Shown here: positions 49,056 to 59,700 of the stretch, one piece after another
Position numbering within the stretch: position 1 is the first letter of the stretch
Layout of the letters: each line of letters starts with the position of its first letter
Assembly (NCBI RefSeq): GCF_051233475.1
Contig: NZ_JBKFGH010000013.1
Span: forward strand, 62,001-126,000
Direction of reading: 5' to 3'
DNA from: Bacillus_BU sp051233475
GTDB taxonomy: Bacteria; Bacillota; Bacilli; Bacillales; Cytobacillaceae
DNA length: 64,000 nt
Made by a program: the position numbers and the translations under genes
Notes under the pieces: generated by a model
Seen by the model: only the letters and a program-made list of their open reading frames with translations
Database searches by the model: none
Told to the model about the DNA's origin: nothing

Positions 49056-51170
49056 TTGATGAACGGATTGTTGTGGGCAAATCTTATAGCTTTTTTAGCT
49101 GTAACCGCTTACGCGATAAGCTTGTTTGTGTATGTAATCAAGACAAGAATCTCGTACATCAAGCTCGGGAAACAAGTAGAGTTTGACAATCGGGTAAAGG
49201 AAAGACTCGACAAAATTTGGGTAAACGTTTTTGGACAAAAGAAACTGATGAAGGATAAGAAGAGCGGAATTATACATGTTATGTTCTTTTATGGATTTCT
49301 TCTCGTCCAATTAGGGGCAATTGATTTTATTTGGAAGGGGCTTAAGCCCGGTTCCCATTTGCCGCTTGGACCACTATATCCTGCCTTTAATTTTTTTCAG
49401 GAAATCGTCACATTAGTGATATTAGTGGCTGTCGTTTGGGCCTTTTATCGCCGCTATATTGAAAAATTGGTGCGCTTAAAGCGTGGTTTCAAAAATGGTC
49501 TTGTCTTAATTTTTATTGGTGGATTAATGGTCTCCGTTCTGATTGGGAATGGAATGGGAATGATATGGCATGGTCATGAGGCTTCCGCTTCTGAACCAGT
49601 TGCATCTTCGATTGCTGCCCTTTTTTCAGGAATCGGTGAAACAGCAGCGATCGCCGTGTTTTACATTGCATGGTGGGCACATTTATTATTCCTGTTATCT
49701 TTCCTCGTCTATGTTCCACAGGGGAAACACATGCACTTAATCGCAGGGCCAGCCAATGTTTATTTAAACCGCTTAGATAAACCTGGGAAATTAAAGAAAA
49801 TAAACTTTGAAGATGAGTCACAGGAATCATTTGGTGTTGGAAAAATTGAAGATTTTACTCAACTACAGCTTGTTGATTTATATGCCTGTGTGGAGTGTGG
49901 ACGCTGTACAAATATGTGTCCGGCTACTGGAACAGGAAAAATGCTTTCGCCTATGGACTTAATGCTAAAGCTGCGCGATCACTTAACTAATCATGGTGCG
50001 GCAGTAACATCGAAACAGCCATGGGTGCCAACCTTTGCATTTGCTAATACAAAGGGAAATCAATTGGCATTAGCTGCCGGCAGTCAAGGTGCAGAGGAAG
50101 CGGCTGCTGCCCTTCAATATTCACCAAGTCTAATTGGTGATGTCATTACTGAAGAGGAAATTTGGGCTTGTACAACTTGCCGCAATTGTGAAGATCAATG
50201 TCCGGTAATGAATGAACATGTTGAAAAAATTATTGACCTTCGTCGCTATTTAACGTTAACAGAAGGAAAATTGGATGCAGACGCACAACGGGCAATGACA
50301 AATATCGAGCGTCAAGGCAATCCTTGGGGCTTAAACCGGAAAGAGCGCGAAGCATGGCGCGATGTCCGTGAGGATGTTGTCGTGCCAACTGTAAAAGAAA
50401 TGAAAAAAGAAGGCGAAGAGTTTGAATACTTATTCTGGGTAGGCGCAATGGGCTCATACGATAACCGTAGCCAAAAGATCGCTCTATCTTTCGCTAAGCT
50501 ACTGAATGAAGCAGGCGTGAAGTTTGCCATTTTAGGAAATAAAGAAAAGAACTCAGGCGATACACCGCGTCGTCTTGGCAATGAATTCTTATTCCAAGAA
50601 CTTGCACAAAACAATATCGATGAGTTTGAAAAGAATGAAGTCAAGAAAATTGTAACGATTGATCCGCATGCTTATAACATTTTTAAAAATGAATATCCTG
50701 ATTTTGGTTTGCAAGCAGAAGTGTTCCATCACACCGAGGTTCTTGCTCAGCTTGTAAAAGAGGGAAGACTGGTGCCGAAGTATGAGGTGAATGAGACGAT
50801 TACGTTCCACGATTCCTGCTATTTGGGCCGTTACAACGAAGTATATGATCCACCACGGGAGATTCTTAACTCAATTTCAGGAGTTAAATTAGTTGAGATG
50901 GAAAGAAATCGCGAAACAGGAATGTGCTGTGGCGCCGGCGGCGGTTTAATGTGGATGGAAGAAGAAACAGGCCATCGTATTAATGTTGCCAGAACCGAAC
51001 AAGCATTAGCAGTGAAACCGTCCGTCATCAGCGCGGGCTGCCCATACTGCTTGACGATGCTTTCAGACGGAACAAAAGCTAAAGAGGTAGAAGAAACCGT
51101 TCAAACTTATGATGTAGCTGAATTACTAGAAAAAGCGGTTTGTGGTGACCAGAAGGAACTAGTGTCGTAA
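49056..51170 (+). CDS. fadF: Iron-sulfur oxidoreductase FadF (acyl-CoA oxidation electron transfer)
   Basis: 704 residues: a membrane domain of five or six helices (about 1-230), two [4Fe-4S] motifs CVECGRCTNMCP and CTTCRNCEDQCP, and two CCG domains (TFHDSCYLGRYNEVYDPP, ETGMCCGAGGGLMW, AGCPYCLTML) as in heterodisulfide reductase-like proteins. FadF is thought to pass electrons from acyl-CoA dehydrogenases and ETF to the quinone pool. Start TTG 49056 has AAAGGAG eight bases upstream; ATG 49059 is the alternative. First gene of the acyl-CoA block, with a FadR box before it. Confidence 0.92.
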   Translation: MMNGLLWANLIAFLAVTAYAISLFVYVIKTRISYIKLGKQVEFDNRVKERLDKIWVNVFGQKKLMKDKKSGIIHVMFFYGFLLVQLGAIDFIWKGLKPGSHLPLGPLYPAFNFFQEIVTLVILVAVVWAFYRRYIEKLVRLKRGFKNGLVLIFIGGLMVSVLIGNGMGMIWHGHEASASEPVASSIAALFSGIGETAAIAVFYIAWWAHLLFLLSFLVYVPQGKHMHLIAGPANVYLNRLDKPGKLKKINFEDESQESFGVGKIEDFTQLQLVDLYACVECGRCTNMCPATGTGKMLSPMDLMLKLRDHLTNHGAAVTSKQPWVPTFAFANTKGNQLALAAGSQGAEEAAAALQYSPSLIGDVITEEEIWACTTCRNCEDQCPVMNEHVEKIIDLRRYLTLTEGKLDADAQRAMTNIERQGNPWGLNRKEREAWRDVREDVVVPTVKEMKKEGEEFEYLFWVGAMGSYDNRSQKIALSFAKLLNEAGVKFAILGNKEKNSGDTPRRLGNEFLFQELAQNNIDEFEKNEVKKIVTIDPHAYNIFKNEYPDFGLQAEVFHHTEVLAQLVKEGRLVPKYEVNETITFHDSCYLGRYNEVYDPPREILNSISGVKLVEMERNRETGMCCGAGGGLMWMEEETGHRINVARTEQALAVKPSVISAGCPYCLTMLSDGTKAKEVEETVQTYDVAELLEKAVCGDQKELVS

Positions 51171-51324
51171 TTTAGGAGCAATAGGGAAGGCATCGGTGCC
51201 CCTTGTTGACCCGAAGTGCCTCCCTGCTTATTTGATGTCAACCGTAAAAAATGTCGAACATTTAATATTTAGAATTTTTGGTAAAATTATTCAAATTCGA
51301 GTTACTCTGAAGTAATATAAATGT

Positions 51325-51338
51325 ATAAAGCGTTTTCA
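51325..51338 (+). promoter_or_regulatory. cre-like site upstream of the thiolase gene
   Basis: ATAAAGCGTTTTCA fits TGNAANCGNTNNCA at all fixed positions but the first two. Catabolite repression of the analogous B. subtilis mmg operon makes it plausible. Confidence 0.4.
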
Positions 51339-51425
51339 AAAGTTGCTCCTTTATCATATAAAACAATTACTCTCGTCTCTGTGTGTGTAGGTCTATTCAT
51401 TCAATGCGTCTGTTTGCCTGATGAT

Positions 51426-51439
51426 TGAGCGAGCGTTCA
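51426..51439 (+). promoter_or_regulatory. Palindrome TGAGCG-AG-CGTTCA, candidate TetR operator
   Basis: A dyad of the form TGARCG-N2-CGYTCA lies about 60 bp upstream of the thiolase start. It differs from the FadR box and would suit the TetR regulator encoded at 56125. No other feature was recognised in the 330 bp between fadF and the thiolase apart from this and the cre-like site. Confidence 0.5.
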
Positions 51440-51501
51440 GTCACTTCACAGCATCAACGCATTATAGCCGGTGAATTTAAAGACAAGGAGTGGAATTTTG
51501 A

Positions 51502-52689
51502 ATGGGGAAAACAGTTATTTTAAGCGGGGTTCGTACACCATTTGCTAAGTTTGGTGGAGGATTGAGCCAATTAACAGCAGCAGAGCTTGGAGGAATCGCC
51601 GTTAAGGCCGCTATAAATCGTGCAAACGTAAATTCCGAAGAAGTCGATGAGGTTATTTTAGGAACCGTTCTTCAAGGGGGCCAAGGACAAATTCCGTCTC
51701 GTCAGGCTGCTCGAAATGCAGGGTTACCTTGGGATGTTAAGACTGAAACGATCAACAAAGTTTGTGCTTCCGGAATGCGCAGCGTCACATTAGCCGATCA
51801 AATTATCCGAGCAGGAGATGAGGAAGTCATCGTAGCAGGTGGAATGGAGTCGATGAGTAATGCTCCATACTTTCTTCCGAAGGCACGCTGGGGATTAAGA
51901 ATGAATGATGCGGCTGTCAAGGATCTTATGGTCCATGATGGTTTAAGCTGCAGCTTCACCGGTGTTCATATGGGAAGTTACGGAAACTTAACGGCAGAGG
52001 AGCTTGAGCTCAGTCGTGAAGAGCAGGATAAATGGTCATTTAGAAGTCACCAACGAGCTATTGATGCGATTCAATCTGGAAGACTTGCAGAAGAAATCGT
52101 TCCGGTTGAAGTGCCAAGCCGTAAAGGCCAGTCAACAATTGTTGAGCATGACGAGTCTCCACGAAATGACACTTCACTTGTAAAGCTTGCAAAACTTTCT
52201 CCTGTGTTTAACGGAGAAGGTACGATTACAGCCGGTAATGCACCTGGGGTGAACGATGGGGCGGCCGCTCTTGTGTTAATGAGCGAAGAGCGTGCTAAAA
52301 AAGATGGAAGAAAGTCTGAAGCGTTCATTGTTGGTCATGCAGCCATTGCCTTAGAGGCAAAGGATTTTCCAAAAAGCCCAGGTATTGTCATCAATGAGCT
52401 TTTAAAGAAAACAGGCAAAACGGTTGATGAAATCGACCTGTTTGAAATTAATGAAGCATTTGCTGCGGTTGCACTAGCAAGCAAGCAAATTGCCGGGATT
52501 GATCCTGAAAAGATCAATGTCAATGGCGGAGCAGTTGCTTTAGGCCATCCGATTGGTGCAAGCGGAGCCAGAATCATCATTACCCTTATGCATGAGCTCA
52601 AACGCCGGGGCGGAGGTCTTGGTATTGCGGCAATCTGTTCAGGCGGAGGCCAAGGTGATGCCATCATGATCGAAGTGCCGAAACAATAA
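51502..52689 (+). CDS. Acetyl-CoA acetyltransferase (thiolase)
   Basis: 395 residues. The acyl-enzyme cysteine is in NKVCASGMRS (about 88), the other catalytic residues in GHPIGASGAR (His) and CSGGGQG (Cys). It cleaves or forms acetoacetyl-CoA. It resembles MmgA/ThlA. The start ATG at 51502 follows AAGGAG. The four following genes make a short-chain acyl-CoA pathway with it. Confidence 0.92.
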   Translation: MGKTVILSGVRTPFAKFGGGLSQLTAAELGGIAVKAAINRANVNSEEVDEVILGTVLQGGQGQIPSRQAARNAGLPWDVKTETINKVCASGMRSVTLADQIIRAGDEEVIVAGGMESMSNAPYFLPKARWGLRMNDAAVKDLMVHDGLSCSFTGVHMGSYGNLTAEELELSREEQDKWSFRSHQRAIDAIQSGRLAEEIVPVEVPSRKGQSTIVEHDESPRNDTSLVKLAKLSPVFNGEGTITAGNAPGVNDGAAALVLMSEERAKKDGRKSEAFIVGHAAIALEAKDFPKSPGIVINELLKKTGKTVDEIDLFEINEAFAAVALASKQIAGIDPEKINVNGGAVALGHPIGASGARIIITLMHELKRRGGGLGIAAICSGGGQGDAIMIEVPKQ

Positions 52690-52743
52690 ACAATTTACAA
52701 ATTACTATGCGCCACGCGCTTTTCTTGAGGAGGATATTATCTA

Positions 52744-53595
52744 ATGAACGTTCAAACGATTATGGTTATTGGTGCCGGACAAATGGGCTCTGGAATTGCC
52801 CAGGTTTGTGCCCAAGCAGGCTACAAAGTCCTATTAAACGATATTAAACAAGAATTTGTTGAGCGCGGCCTTGGGGGAATCAATAAAAATCTTTCCCGCA
52901 ATGTTGAAAAAGGGCGGATCACAGCCGAAACTCGTGATCAAATAGTAGCCAACATTACTCCTTCAACCAATCTGCAGGATGCCGAGTCAGCGGACCTTGT
53001 AATTGAAGCAGCTGTTGAAAACATGGAAATCAAAACAAAAATCTTTTCACAGCTTGATCAAATCGCGCCAGAACATGCTATTTTAGCAAGCAACACATCT
53101 TCGCTGCCAATCACTGAAATCGCAGCAGCGACAAACAGACCGGAAAAAGTAATCGGTATGCACTTTATGAATCCAGTTCCAGTCATGAAGCTTGTCGAAA
53201 TCATTCGCGGTTTAGCGACGGCAGATGAGGTTTATCAAACAATTGAAGAGATCACAAAAACGTTAGAAAAGGTACCGGTCGAAGTTAATGACTTCCCAGG
53301 CTTTATTTCAAACCGAATCCTTTTACCAATGCTTAATGAAGCAATCTATTGCCTATACGAAGGAGTAGCATCAGTAGAAGCAATTGATGAGGTTATGAAG
53401 CTTGGCATGAACCATCCAATGGGACCACTAACTCTAGCTGATTTCATCGGTTTGGATACATGCTTATACATTATGGAAACATTGCATGAAGGCTTTGGCG
53501 ATGATAAATATCGTCCTTGTCCACTACTGCGTAAATATGTGAAAGCTGGCTGGCTTGGTAAGAAATCAGGCCGTGGGTTCTATGTCTATGAGTAA
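52744..53595 (+). CDS. 3-hydroxybutyryl-CoA dehydrogenase
   Basis: 283 residues. Rossmann motif VIGAGQMGSGIAQVCAQAG at the N-terminus, catalytic block SNTSSLPIT then VIGMHFMNPVPVMKLVEI with the His, and the C-terminal dimer domain ending LGKKSGRGFYVYE. It oxidises (S)-3-hydroxyacyl-CoA. MmgB-like. AGGAGG is present before the ATG. Confidence 0.93.
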   Translation: MNVQTIMVIGAGQMGSGIAQVCAQAGYKVLLNDIKQEFVERGLGGINKNLSRNVEKGRITAETRDQIVANITPSTNLQDAESADLVIEAAVENMEIKTKIFSQLDQIAPEHAILASNTSSLPITEIAAATNRPEKVIGMHFMNPVPVMKLVEIIRGLATADEVYQTIEEITKTLEKVPVEVNDFPGFISNRILLPMLNEAIYCLYEGVASVEAIDEVMKLGMNHPMGPLTLADFIGLDTCLYIMETLHEGFGDDKYRPCPLLRKYVKAGWLGKKSGRGFYVYE

Positions 53596-53629
53596 GGCAG
53601 CGCAAACGCTACTTCAGGAGGGAATGGCA

Positions 53630-54766
53630 ATGAACCTCAAGTTTACTGACGAACAAGAAATGATGCGCAATATGGTTCGCGATTTTGCCAGAACGGAGAT
53701 TACCCCTTTCATTGAAAAAATGGAGCAGGGTCATTTTCCCCGAGAAATTTTAGCCAAAATGGGTGAATTGGGCTTAATGGGAATCCCTGTACCTGAACAG
53801 CTTGGCGGAGCAGAGATGGATTTTCTCTCCTACATTATCGCCATTAATGAGCTGTCAAAAGTAAGCGCAACGATCGGTGTCATCCTCTCGGTTCACACAT
53901 CGGTTGGCACGAATCCGATCCTTTACTTCGGTACAGAAGAACAAAAGCAAAAATACGTTCCTAAGCTTGCCGCAGGAGAATATTTAGGTGCTTTTTGTTT
54001 AACGGAGCCGCAGGCAGGTTCGGATGCAGGTAGTATCAAGACGAGAGCAGTAAAGGACGGGAACGATTATGTTCTAAACGGCTCAAAGATTTTTATCACC
54101 AATGGCGGTGAGGCTGATGTGTATATTGTCTTTGCTGTCACCGATCCAAATGCAGGGTCAAAGGGCATCAGCGCCTTTATCGTGGAAAAAAATACTCCAG
54201 GGTTTATTGTTGGAAAAGATGAGAAGAAAATGGGTCTTCACGGTTCGCGCACGGTGCAAATCACCTTTGAAAATATGAGAGTTTCAGAGGCGAACCTGCT
54301 TGGTCAAGAAGGGGAAGGCTTTAAAATTGCGATGTCCAATCTTGATGTTGGCCGGATTGGTATCGCTGCACAAGCATTAGGGATAGCCGAGGCAGCATTA
54401 GAAGCCGCTGCAACCTATGCCAAAGACCGTCATCAGTTTGGAAAGCCGATTGCAGCTCAACAAGGGATTGCTTTTAAGCTTGCTGACATGGCAACTGCTA
54501 TTGAAGCGGCAAGACTATTAGTCTATCGCGCGGCGGACCTTCGTGCAAAAGGGCAGAAATGCAGCCTTGAGGCATCGATGGCAAAGCTGTTTGCATCGAG
54601 AACAGCTGTTGAAGTGACAACGGAAGCGATTCAAGTACTCGGTGGCTATGGCTATACGGAGGATTATCCGGTCGAACGTTACTTCAGAGATGCAAAAATC
54701 ACTGAAATTTACGAAGGCACAAGTGAAATCCAACGCATTGTAATAAGTAAACATTTAACAACATAA
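53630..54766 (+). CDS. Acyl-CoA dehydrogenase (first of two)
   Basis: 378 residues of the ACAD fold: FAD-binding FCLTEPQAGSDAGSI, FITNGGEADVYIVFA, the C-terminal signature and catalytic Glu in YEGTSEIQRIV. Chain-length preference is unknown; context (MmgC-like) suggests short or branched acyl-CoA. ATG at 53630 has AGGAGG eight bases upstream. Longer frames overlap the preceding gene. It shares about half its residues with the next gene, an apparent tandem duplication. Confidence 0.9.
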   Translation: MNLKFTDEQEMMRNMVRDFARTEITPFIEKMEQGHFPREILAKMGELGLMGIPVPEQLGGAEMDFLSYIIAINELSKVSATIGVILSVHTSVGTNPILYFGTEEQKQKYVPKLAAGEYLGAFCLTEPQAGSDAGSIKTRAVKDGNDYVLNGSKIFITNGGEADVYIVFAVTDPNAGSKGISAFIVEKNTPGFIVGKDEKKMGLHGSRTVQITFENMRVSEANLLGQEGEGFKIAMSNLDVGRIGIAAQALGIAEAALEAAATYAKDRHQFGKPIAAQQGIAFKLADMATAIEAARLLVYRAADLRAKGQKCSLEASMAKLFASRTAVEVTTEAIQVLGGYGYTEDYPVERYFRDAKITEIYEGTSEIQRIVISKHLTT

Positions 54767-54864
54767 CCTCATGTGACTTTTCATTCATATAAATTGAACT
54801 AGTTAATTCATAGAAATATCTGTATCCATAATTAATCTAATATATCCAAATGGGGGAAGTAACA

Positions 54865-56004
54865 ATGAATTTCCAATTAACTGAAGAACATGAAATGATT
54901 CGTAAAATGGTCCGCGATTTCGCGCGCAATGAGGTTGCTCCAAGTGCAGCTGAACGCGATGAAAACGAACGATTTGACCGTGAAATTTTCGATAAAATGG
55001 CTGAGCTAGGCCTTACCGGGATTCCTTGGCCTGAAGAATACGGCGGAATCGGCAGTGACTACTTAGCATATTGTATCGCAGTCGAAGAACTATCTCGTGT
55101 ATGTGCGTCTACAGGCGTTACTTTGTCAGCTCACACTTCATTAGCAGGTTGGCCAATTTTCAAGTTCGGAAACGAAGAACAAAAGCAAAAATACTTGCGC
55201 CCAATGGCTGAAGGTAAAAGCATTGGCGGTTACGGCTTAACGGAGCCAGGCAGCGGTTCCGATGCAGGCGGCATGAGAACAACTGCACGTCGTGAAGGGG
55301 ATCATTATGTTCTTAACGGCTCAAAAATCTTCATCACAAACGGCGGCGTGGCTGATATCTATGTTGTTTTCGCGTTAACTGATCCAGAAAACAAACAAAA
55401 AGGCACAAGCGCATTTATCGTTGAAAGTGGTTTCGAAGGCTTCTCAGTAGGTAAGAAGGAAAAGAAACTCGGCATTCGTTCATCACCTACAACTGAAATT
55501 ATTTTCGAAGATTGCAAAGTTCCAGTTGAAAACCTACTTGGTCAAGAAGGCGAAGGCTTCAAAATTGCCATGATGACTCTTGATGGTGGCCGAAACGGAA
55601 TCGCTGCACAAGCGGTTGGTATTGCTCAAGGAGCTCTTGATGCTTCCATCGATTATGCAAGAGAACGCGTTCAATTCGGTAAACCAATTGCTGCTCAACA
55701 AGGAATTGGCTTCAAATTAGCGGATATGGCTACAAGTGTTGAAGCGGCAAGACTATTAACCTATCAAGCTGCTTGGCTTGAGTCAAAAGGTCTTCCATAT
55801 GGTAAAGAATCTGCAATGTCTAAGCTTTTTGCGGGTGATGCGGCAATGAAGGTTACAACAGAAGCTGTACAAATTTTCGGCGGTTATGGCTATACAAAGG
55901 ATTATCCAGTAGAGCGTTATATGCGTGATGCAAAAATCACTCAAATCTATGAAGGAACTCAAGAAATTCAACGACTTGTTATTTCCCGGATGATTACAAA
56001 ATAA
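54865..56004 (+). CDS. acdA: Acyl-CoA dehydrogenase AcdA
   Basis: 379 residues, the same length as B. subtilis AcdA. Blocks: YGLTEPGSGSDAGGM, FITNGGVADIYVVFAL, GRNGIAAQAVGIAQGALD, catalytic Glu in YEGTQEIQRLV. The ATG at 54865 follows GGGGGAAG. In B. subtilis acdA lies between fadF and rpoE, and here it holds the same relative place with insertions on both sides. It hands electrons to ETF and FadF. Confidence 0.91.
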   Translation: MNFQLTEEHEMIRKMVRDFARNEVAPSAAERDENERFDREIFDKMAELGLTGIPWPEEYGGIGSDYLAYCIAVEELSRVCASTGVTLSAHTSLAGWPIFKFGNEEQKQKYLRPMAEGKSIGGYGLTEPGSGSDAGGMRTTARREGDHYVLNGSKIFITNGGVADIYVVFALTDPENKQKGTSAFIVESGFEGFSVGKKEKKLGIRSSPTTEIIFEDCKVPVENLLGQEGEGFKIAMMTLDGGRNGIAAQAVGIAQGALDASIDYARERVQFGKPIAAQQGIGFKLADMATSVEAARLLTYQAAWLESKGLPYGKESAMSKLFAGDAAMKVTTEAVQIFGGYGYTKDYPVERYMRDAKITQIYEGTQEIQRLVISRMITK

Positions 56005-56016
56005 TCAACTTTAATG

Positions 56017-56068
56017 CGGCTGGCAGAAGTGGGTTTATCAGCCCATTTCGCCAGCCGTTTACTTTTTG
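56017..56068 (+). terminator. Terminator after acdA
   Basis: CGGCTGGC / GCCAGCCG stem with inner TGGG/CCCA pairing and a TTT-ACTTTTT tail. Confidence 0.8.
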
Positions 56069-56124
56069 GTTGTGTTTAACTAACTATTAATAAACGTAAG
56101 GAAGGTGGAAGGGCGGTTGGAATC

Positions 56125-56775
56125 ATGAAAAAGCGTGAAGTGCATGCATCGGTTAAGGATGAACGTCTTGTGAAAATAAGGCGGAACCAAATGATAAAAA
56201 GCGCCATTGCTTTGTTTAAGCAAAAAGGGTTCCATCGCACCACTACAAGGGAGATAGCCAGAGAAGCAGGTTTCAGTATTGGAACTCTTTACGAATACAT
56301 CCGCTCAAAGGAGGATATTTTATACCTCGTTTGTGACAATATCTACGATGAAGTTCAGGATCAATTAGCGCAGGACCTTGTCTCTCATCAAGGAACACTG
56401 GCCAGCCTAAGGCACGGTATCGAAAATTTCTTTCGGATCATGGATGGTGTCCAAGAAGAAGTCCTCGTCATGTATCAGGAAGCAAAATCTCTGACGAAGG
56501 ATGCCCTGCCCTATGTACTAAAGAAAGAGATTGCAATGGTTTCGATGCTAGAAGATGTGATCCAATTGGTTGTCGATAAAGGAGAACTCAATATGACACC
56601 AAAAGAAGTGAACCTGCTTGCTCATAATATCGTTGTCCAGGGCCAAATGTGGGGGTTCCGGCGCTGGACGATCCAAAAGCAATACAGTCTCGATGACTAT
56701 ATCAAAATGCAAACTGATTGGATTTTTCAAGGCTTAAAGGGATATATGGTAAAAGAACCGGAGGGGAGAATATGA
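56125..56775 (+). CDS. TetR-family regulator coupled to icmF
   Basis: 216 residues. HTH region: ALFKQKGFHRTTTREIAREAGFSIGTLYEYIRSKEDIL (about 30-67). The ligand-binding half is helical, of the kind in FadR-like acyl-CoA regulators. Its stop overlaps the icmF start by four bases, so both are made together. It is not the ordinary FadR by sequence position; it may read the TGARCG palindrome before the thiolase gene. Confidence 0.88.
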   Translation: MKKREVHASVKDERLVKIRRNQMIKSAIALFKQKGFHRTTTREIAREAGFSIGTLYEYIRSKEDILYLVCDNIYDEVQDQLAQDLVSHQGTLASLRHGIENFFRIMDGVQEEVLVMYQEAKSLTKDALPYVLKKEIAMVSMLEDVIQLVVDKGELNMTPKEVNLLAHNIVVQGQMWGFRRWTIQKQYSLDDYIKMQTDWIFQGLKGYMVKEPEGRI

Positions 56776-59700
56776 GTACGACAAAAGTTTATAAGCCAAA
56801 GCATCATATTAGATTTGTAACAGCTTCAAGTTTATTTGATGGTCACGATGCCTCAATTAATATTATGCGCCGCATTATTCAAGCGAGCGGTGCGGAAGTC
56901 ATCCACCTAGGGCATAATCGCTCAGTGGAAGAGATTGTTAATGCGGCCATCCAGGAAGATGTTCAAGGGATTGCGATTTCCTCCTATCAAGGTGGGCATG
57001 TGGAGTACTTTAAATACATGTACGACCTTCTTAAACAAAGAGGCGCTGAACATATCCGTGTTTTTGGTGGCGGTGGCGGGGTTATTATCCCGAAAGAAAT
57101 CGATGAACTTCATGAATACGGAATTGCGAAGATTTTTTCACCGGAAGATGGCCGTTTATTAGGCTTGCAAGGCATGATCAATTACATGCTTGAGCTTTCG
57201 GATTTTCCAACGGTTGGTCAAGACACAGCCGAAGATATTAAAAAACTGCAATCAGGTGAAGTCAATTCTATTGCCAAGCTTATTACTCTTGCCGAGCAGC
57301 ATGTTGAACTCAATTCGGAAGCAGCGGCTGCAGCAGAATCTGTATTGACAGAAATAAAAACGTTACAGCACACTGTCCCTGTGATCGGGATTACCGGTAC
57401 GGGCGGAGCGGGAAAAAGCTCGCTTACCGATGAACTGATCCGTCGCTTCTTAAACGAAATCCCTGAGAAAAAAGTAGCCATTCTTTCAGTTGACCCTACG
57501 AAACAAAAAACAGGCGGAGCACTGCTAGGTGACCGGATTCGTATGAACGCCATTTTTAATCCACGTGTTTATATGCGCAGCTTGGCAACAAGACATTCGA
57601 AAAGTGAATTGTCGTTAGCGATTAAGGATGCTATATCCGTCGTCAAAGCGGCCGGATTTGATCTTATCGTTGTTGAAACAAGCGGGATTGGTCAAGGGGA
57701 TGCAGAGATCGCTGAAATTTGTGATATTGCCCTCTATGTGATGACAAGCGAATTTGGAGCGCCATCTCAGCTCGAAAAAATCGACATGATCGACTATGCC
57801 GATCTAGTTGTGATTAATAAATTTGAACGTAAAGGTTCAGAAGATGCTTTGCGTCAAGTACAAAAGCAATACCAACGCAGCCGTGAACTATTTGATCGCG
57901 ATTACACAGAAATGCCAGTGTATGGCACGATTGCGAGCCAATTCAATGATCCGGGCACAAACGCTTTATTTGCCGCTTTAGTTGAAGTAATCAATCAAAA
58001 AGCCGGCACGAACTGGACAACAACCTTCTCAAAATCAGCTAAAGTTGAAAAGCAAAACGTGATTATTCCAAACGACCGCCGCTATTACTTGCGTGAAATC
58101 TCTGATACGGTGCGCGGCTATCATAAAAAGGCGGCCGATCAAGTTGCGGTAGCGCGCCGCTTGTTCCAGCTTGAAGGGGCCATCGAAGCCGTTAAAGAAA
58201 GAGAAGCCAATTCAGAAGTTCTTACTTCTCTGGAAGCTTTAAAGCAAGAAACAGAAGCAAAACTTACTCCTGAATCAAAAAGCATTCTTGCCAACTGGGA
58301 AAAGACAAAGGAGAAGTATGCAGCTGATAAATTTGTCACCAAGATTCGCGATAAGGAAATCGTGACAATTCTAAAAACCAAGACACTTTCCGGACTTGAT
58401 ATTCCGAAGGTTGCCTTACCAAGATATAAAGAATACGGCGAGATCCTAAGCTGGGTTTACCGTGAAAACGTTCCAGGCTTCTTCCCTTATACAGCCGGGG
58501 TATTCCCATTCAAGCGCGAAGGTGAAGATCCAAAGCGCCAATTTGCTGGTGAAGGTACACCTGAGCGTACGAATCGTCGCTTCCACTATCTTTCAAAGGA
58601 TGATGATGCAAAGCGTTTAAGTACGGCATTCGACTCCGTTACTCTATATGGAGAAGATCCGGATCACCGTCCTGATATTTTTGGGAAAATCGGTGAAAGT
58701 GGCGTAAACGTATGTACATTAGATGATATGAAAAAGCTGTATGCCGGTTTTGATTTATGTCATCCGTCCACATCTGTTTCGATGACGATTAACGGACCAG
58801 CGCCAATCATTTTGGCGATGTTCATGAATACAGCGATTCACCAACAAATTGCTGTAAAGCAGGCGGAGCTCGGTCGCGAGCTGACTGTAGAAGAAGTTCA
58901 AGCAGTGAAGGAGCAAACTCTACAGACTGTTCGTGGTACGGTTCAAGCTGATATTTTAAAAGAAGACCAAGGTCAAAACACTTGTATTTTCTCAACAGAA
59001 TTTGCTTTGCGTATGATGGGAGATATTCAGCAATACTTTATCGACCATAAGGTGCGCAACTACTATTCTGTATCCATTTCTGGCTACCATATTGCTGAAG
59101 CTGGAGCGAACCCTATTTCGCAGCTGGCATTTACGCTTGCGAATGGATTCACTTTCGTTGAGTACTATTTAAGTCGTGGTATGCACATCGATGACTTCGC
59201 GCCGAATCTGTCTTACTTTTTCTCAAATGGTCTTGATCCGGAATATACTGTTATCGGCCGCGTTGCTCGCCGTATTTGGGCAACGACGATGCGCGACAAG
59301 TATGGCGCAAATGAGCGTTCGCAAAAGCTGAAGTACCACGTGCAAACTTCAGGCCGCTCGCTGCACGCTCAAGAAATCGACTTCAACGATATCCGGACAA
59401 CACTTCAAGCGTTGATGGCGTTGCATGATAACTGTAACTCGCTTCACACCAACGCTTATGATGAGGCGATTACGACGCCAACGGAAGAATCCGTGCGCCG
59501 TGCAATGGCGATTCAAATGATTATTACGAAGGAGCACGGCTTAACGAAGAACGAAAATCCGCTCCAGGGCTCATTCATTGTTGAAGAGCTAACTGATTTA
59601 GTGGAAGAAGCTGTTCTGAAGGAATTCGAGCGTATGGATGACCGCGGCGGGGTGCTTGGTTCAATGGAAACTCAATATCAGCGCGGAAAAATCCAGGATG

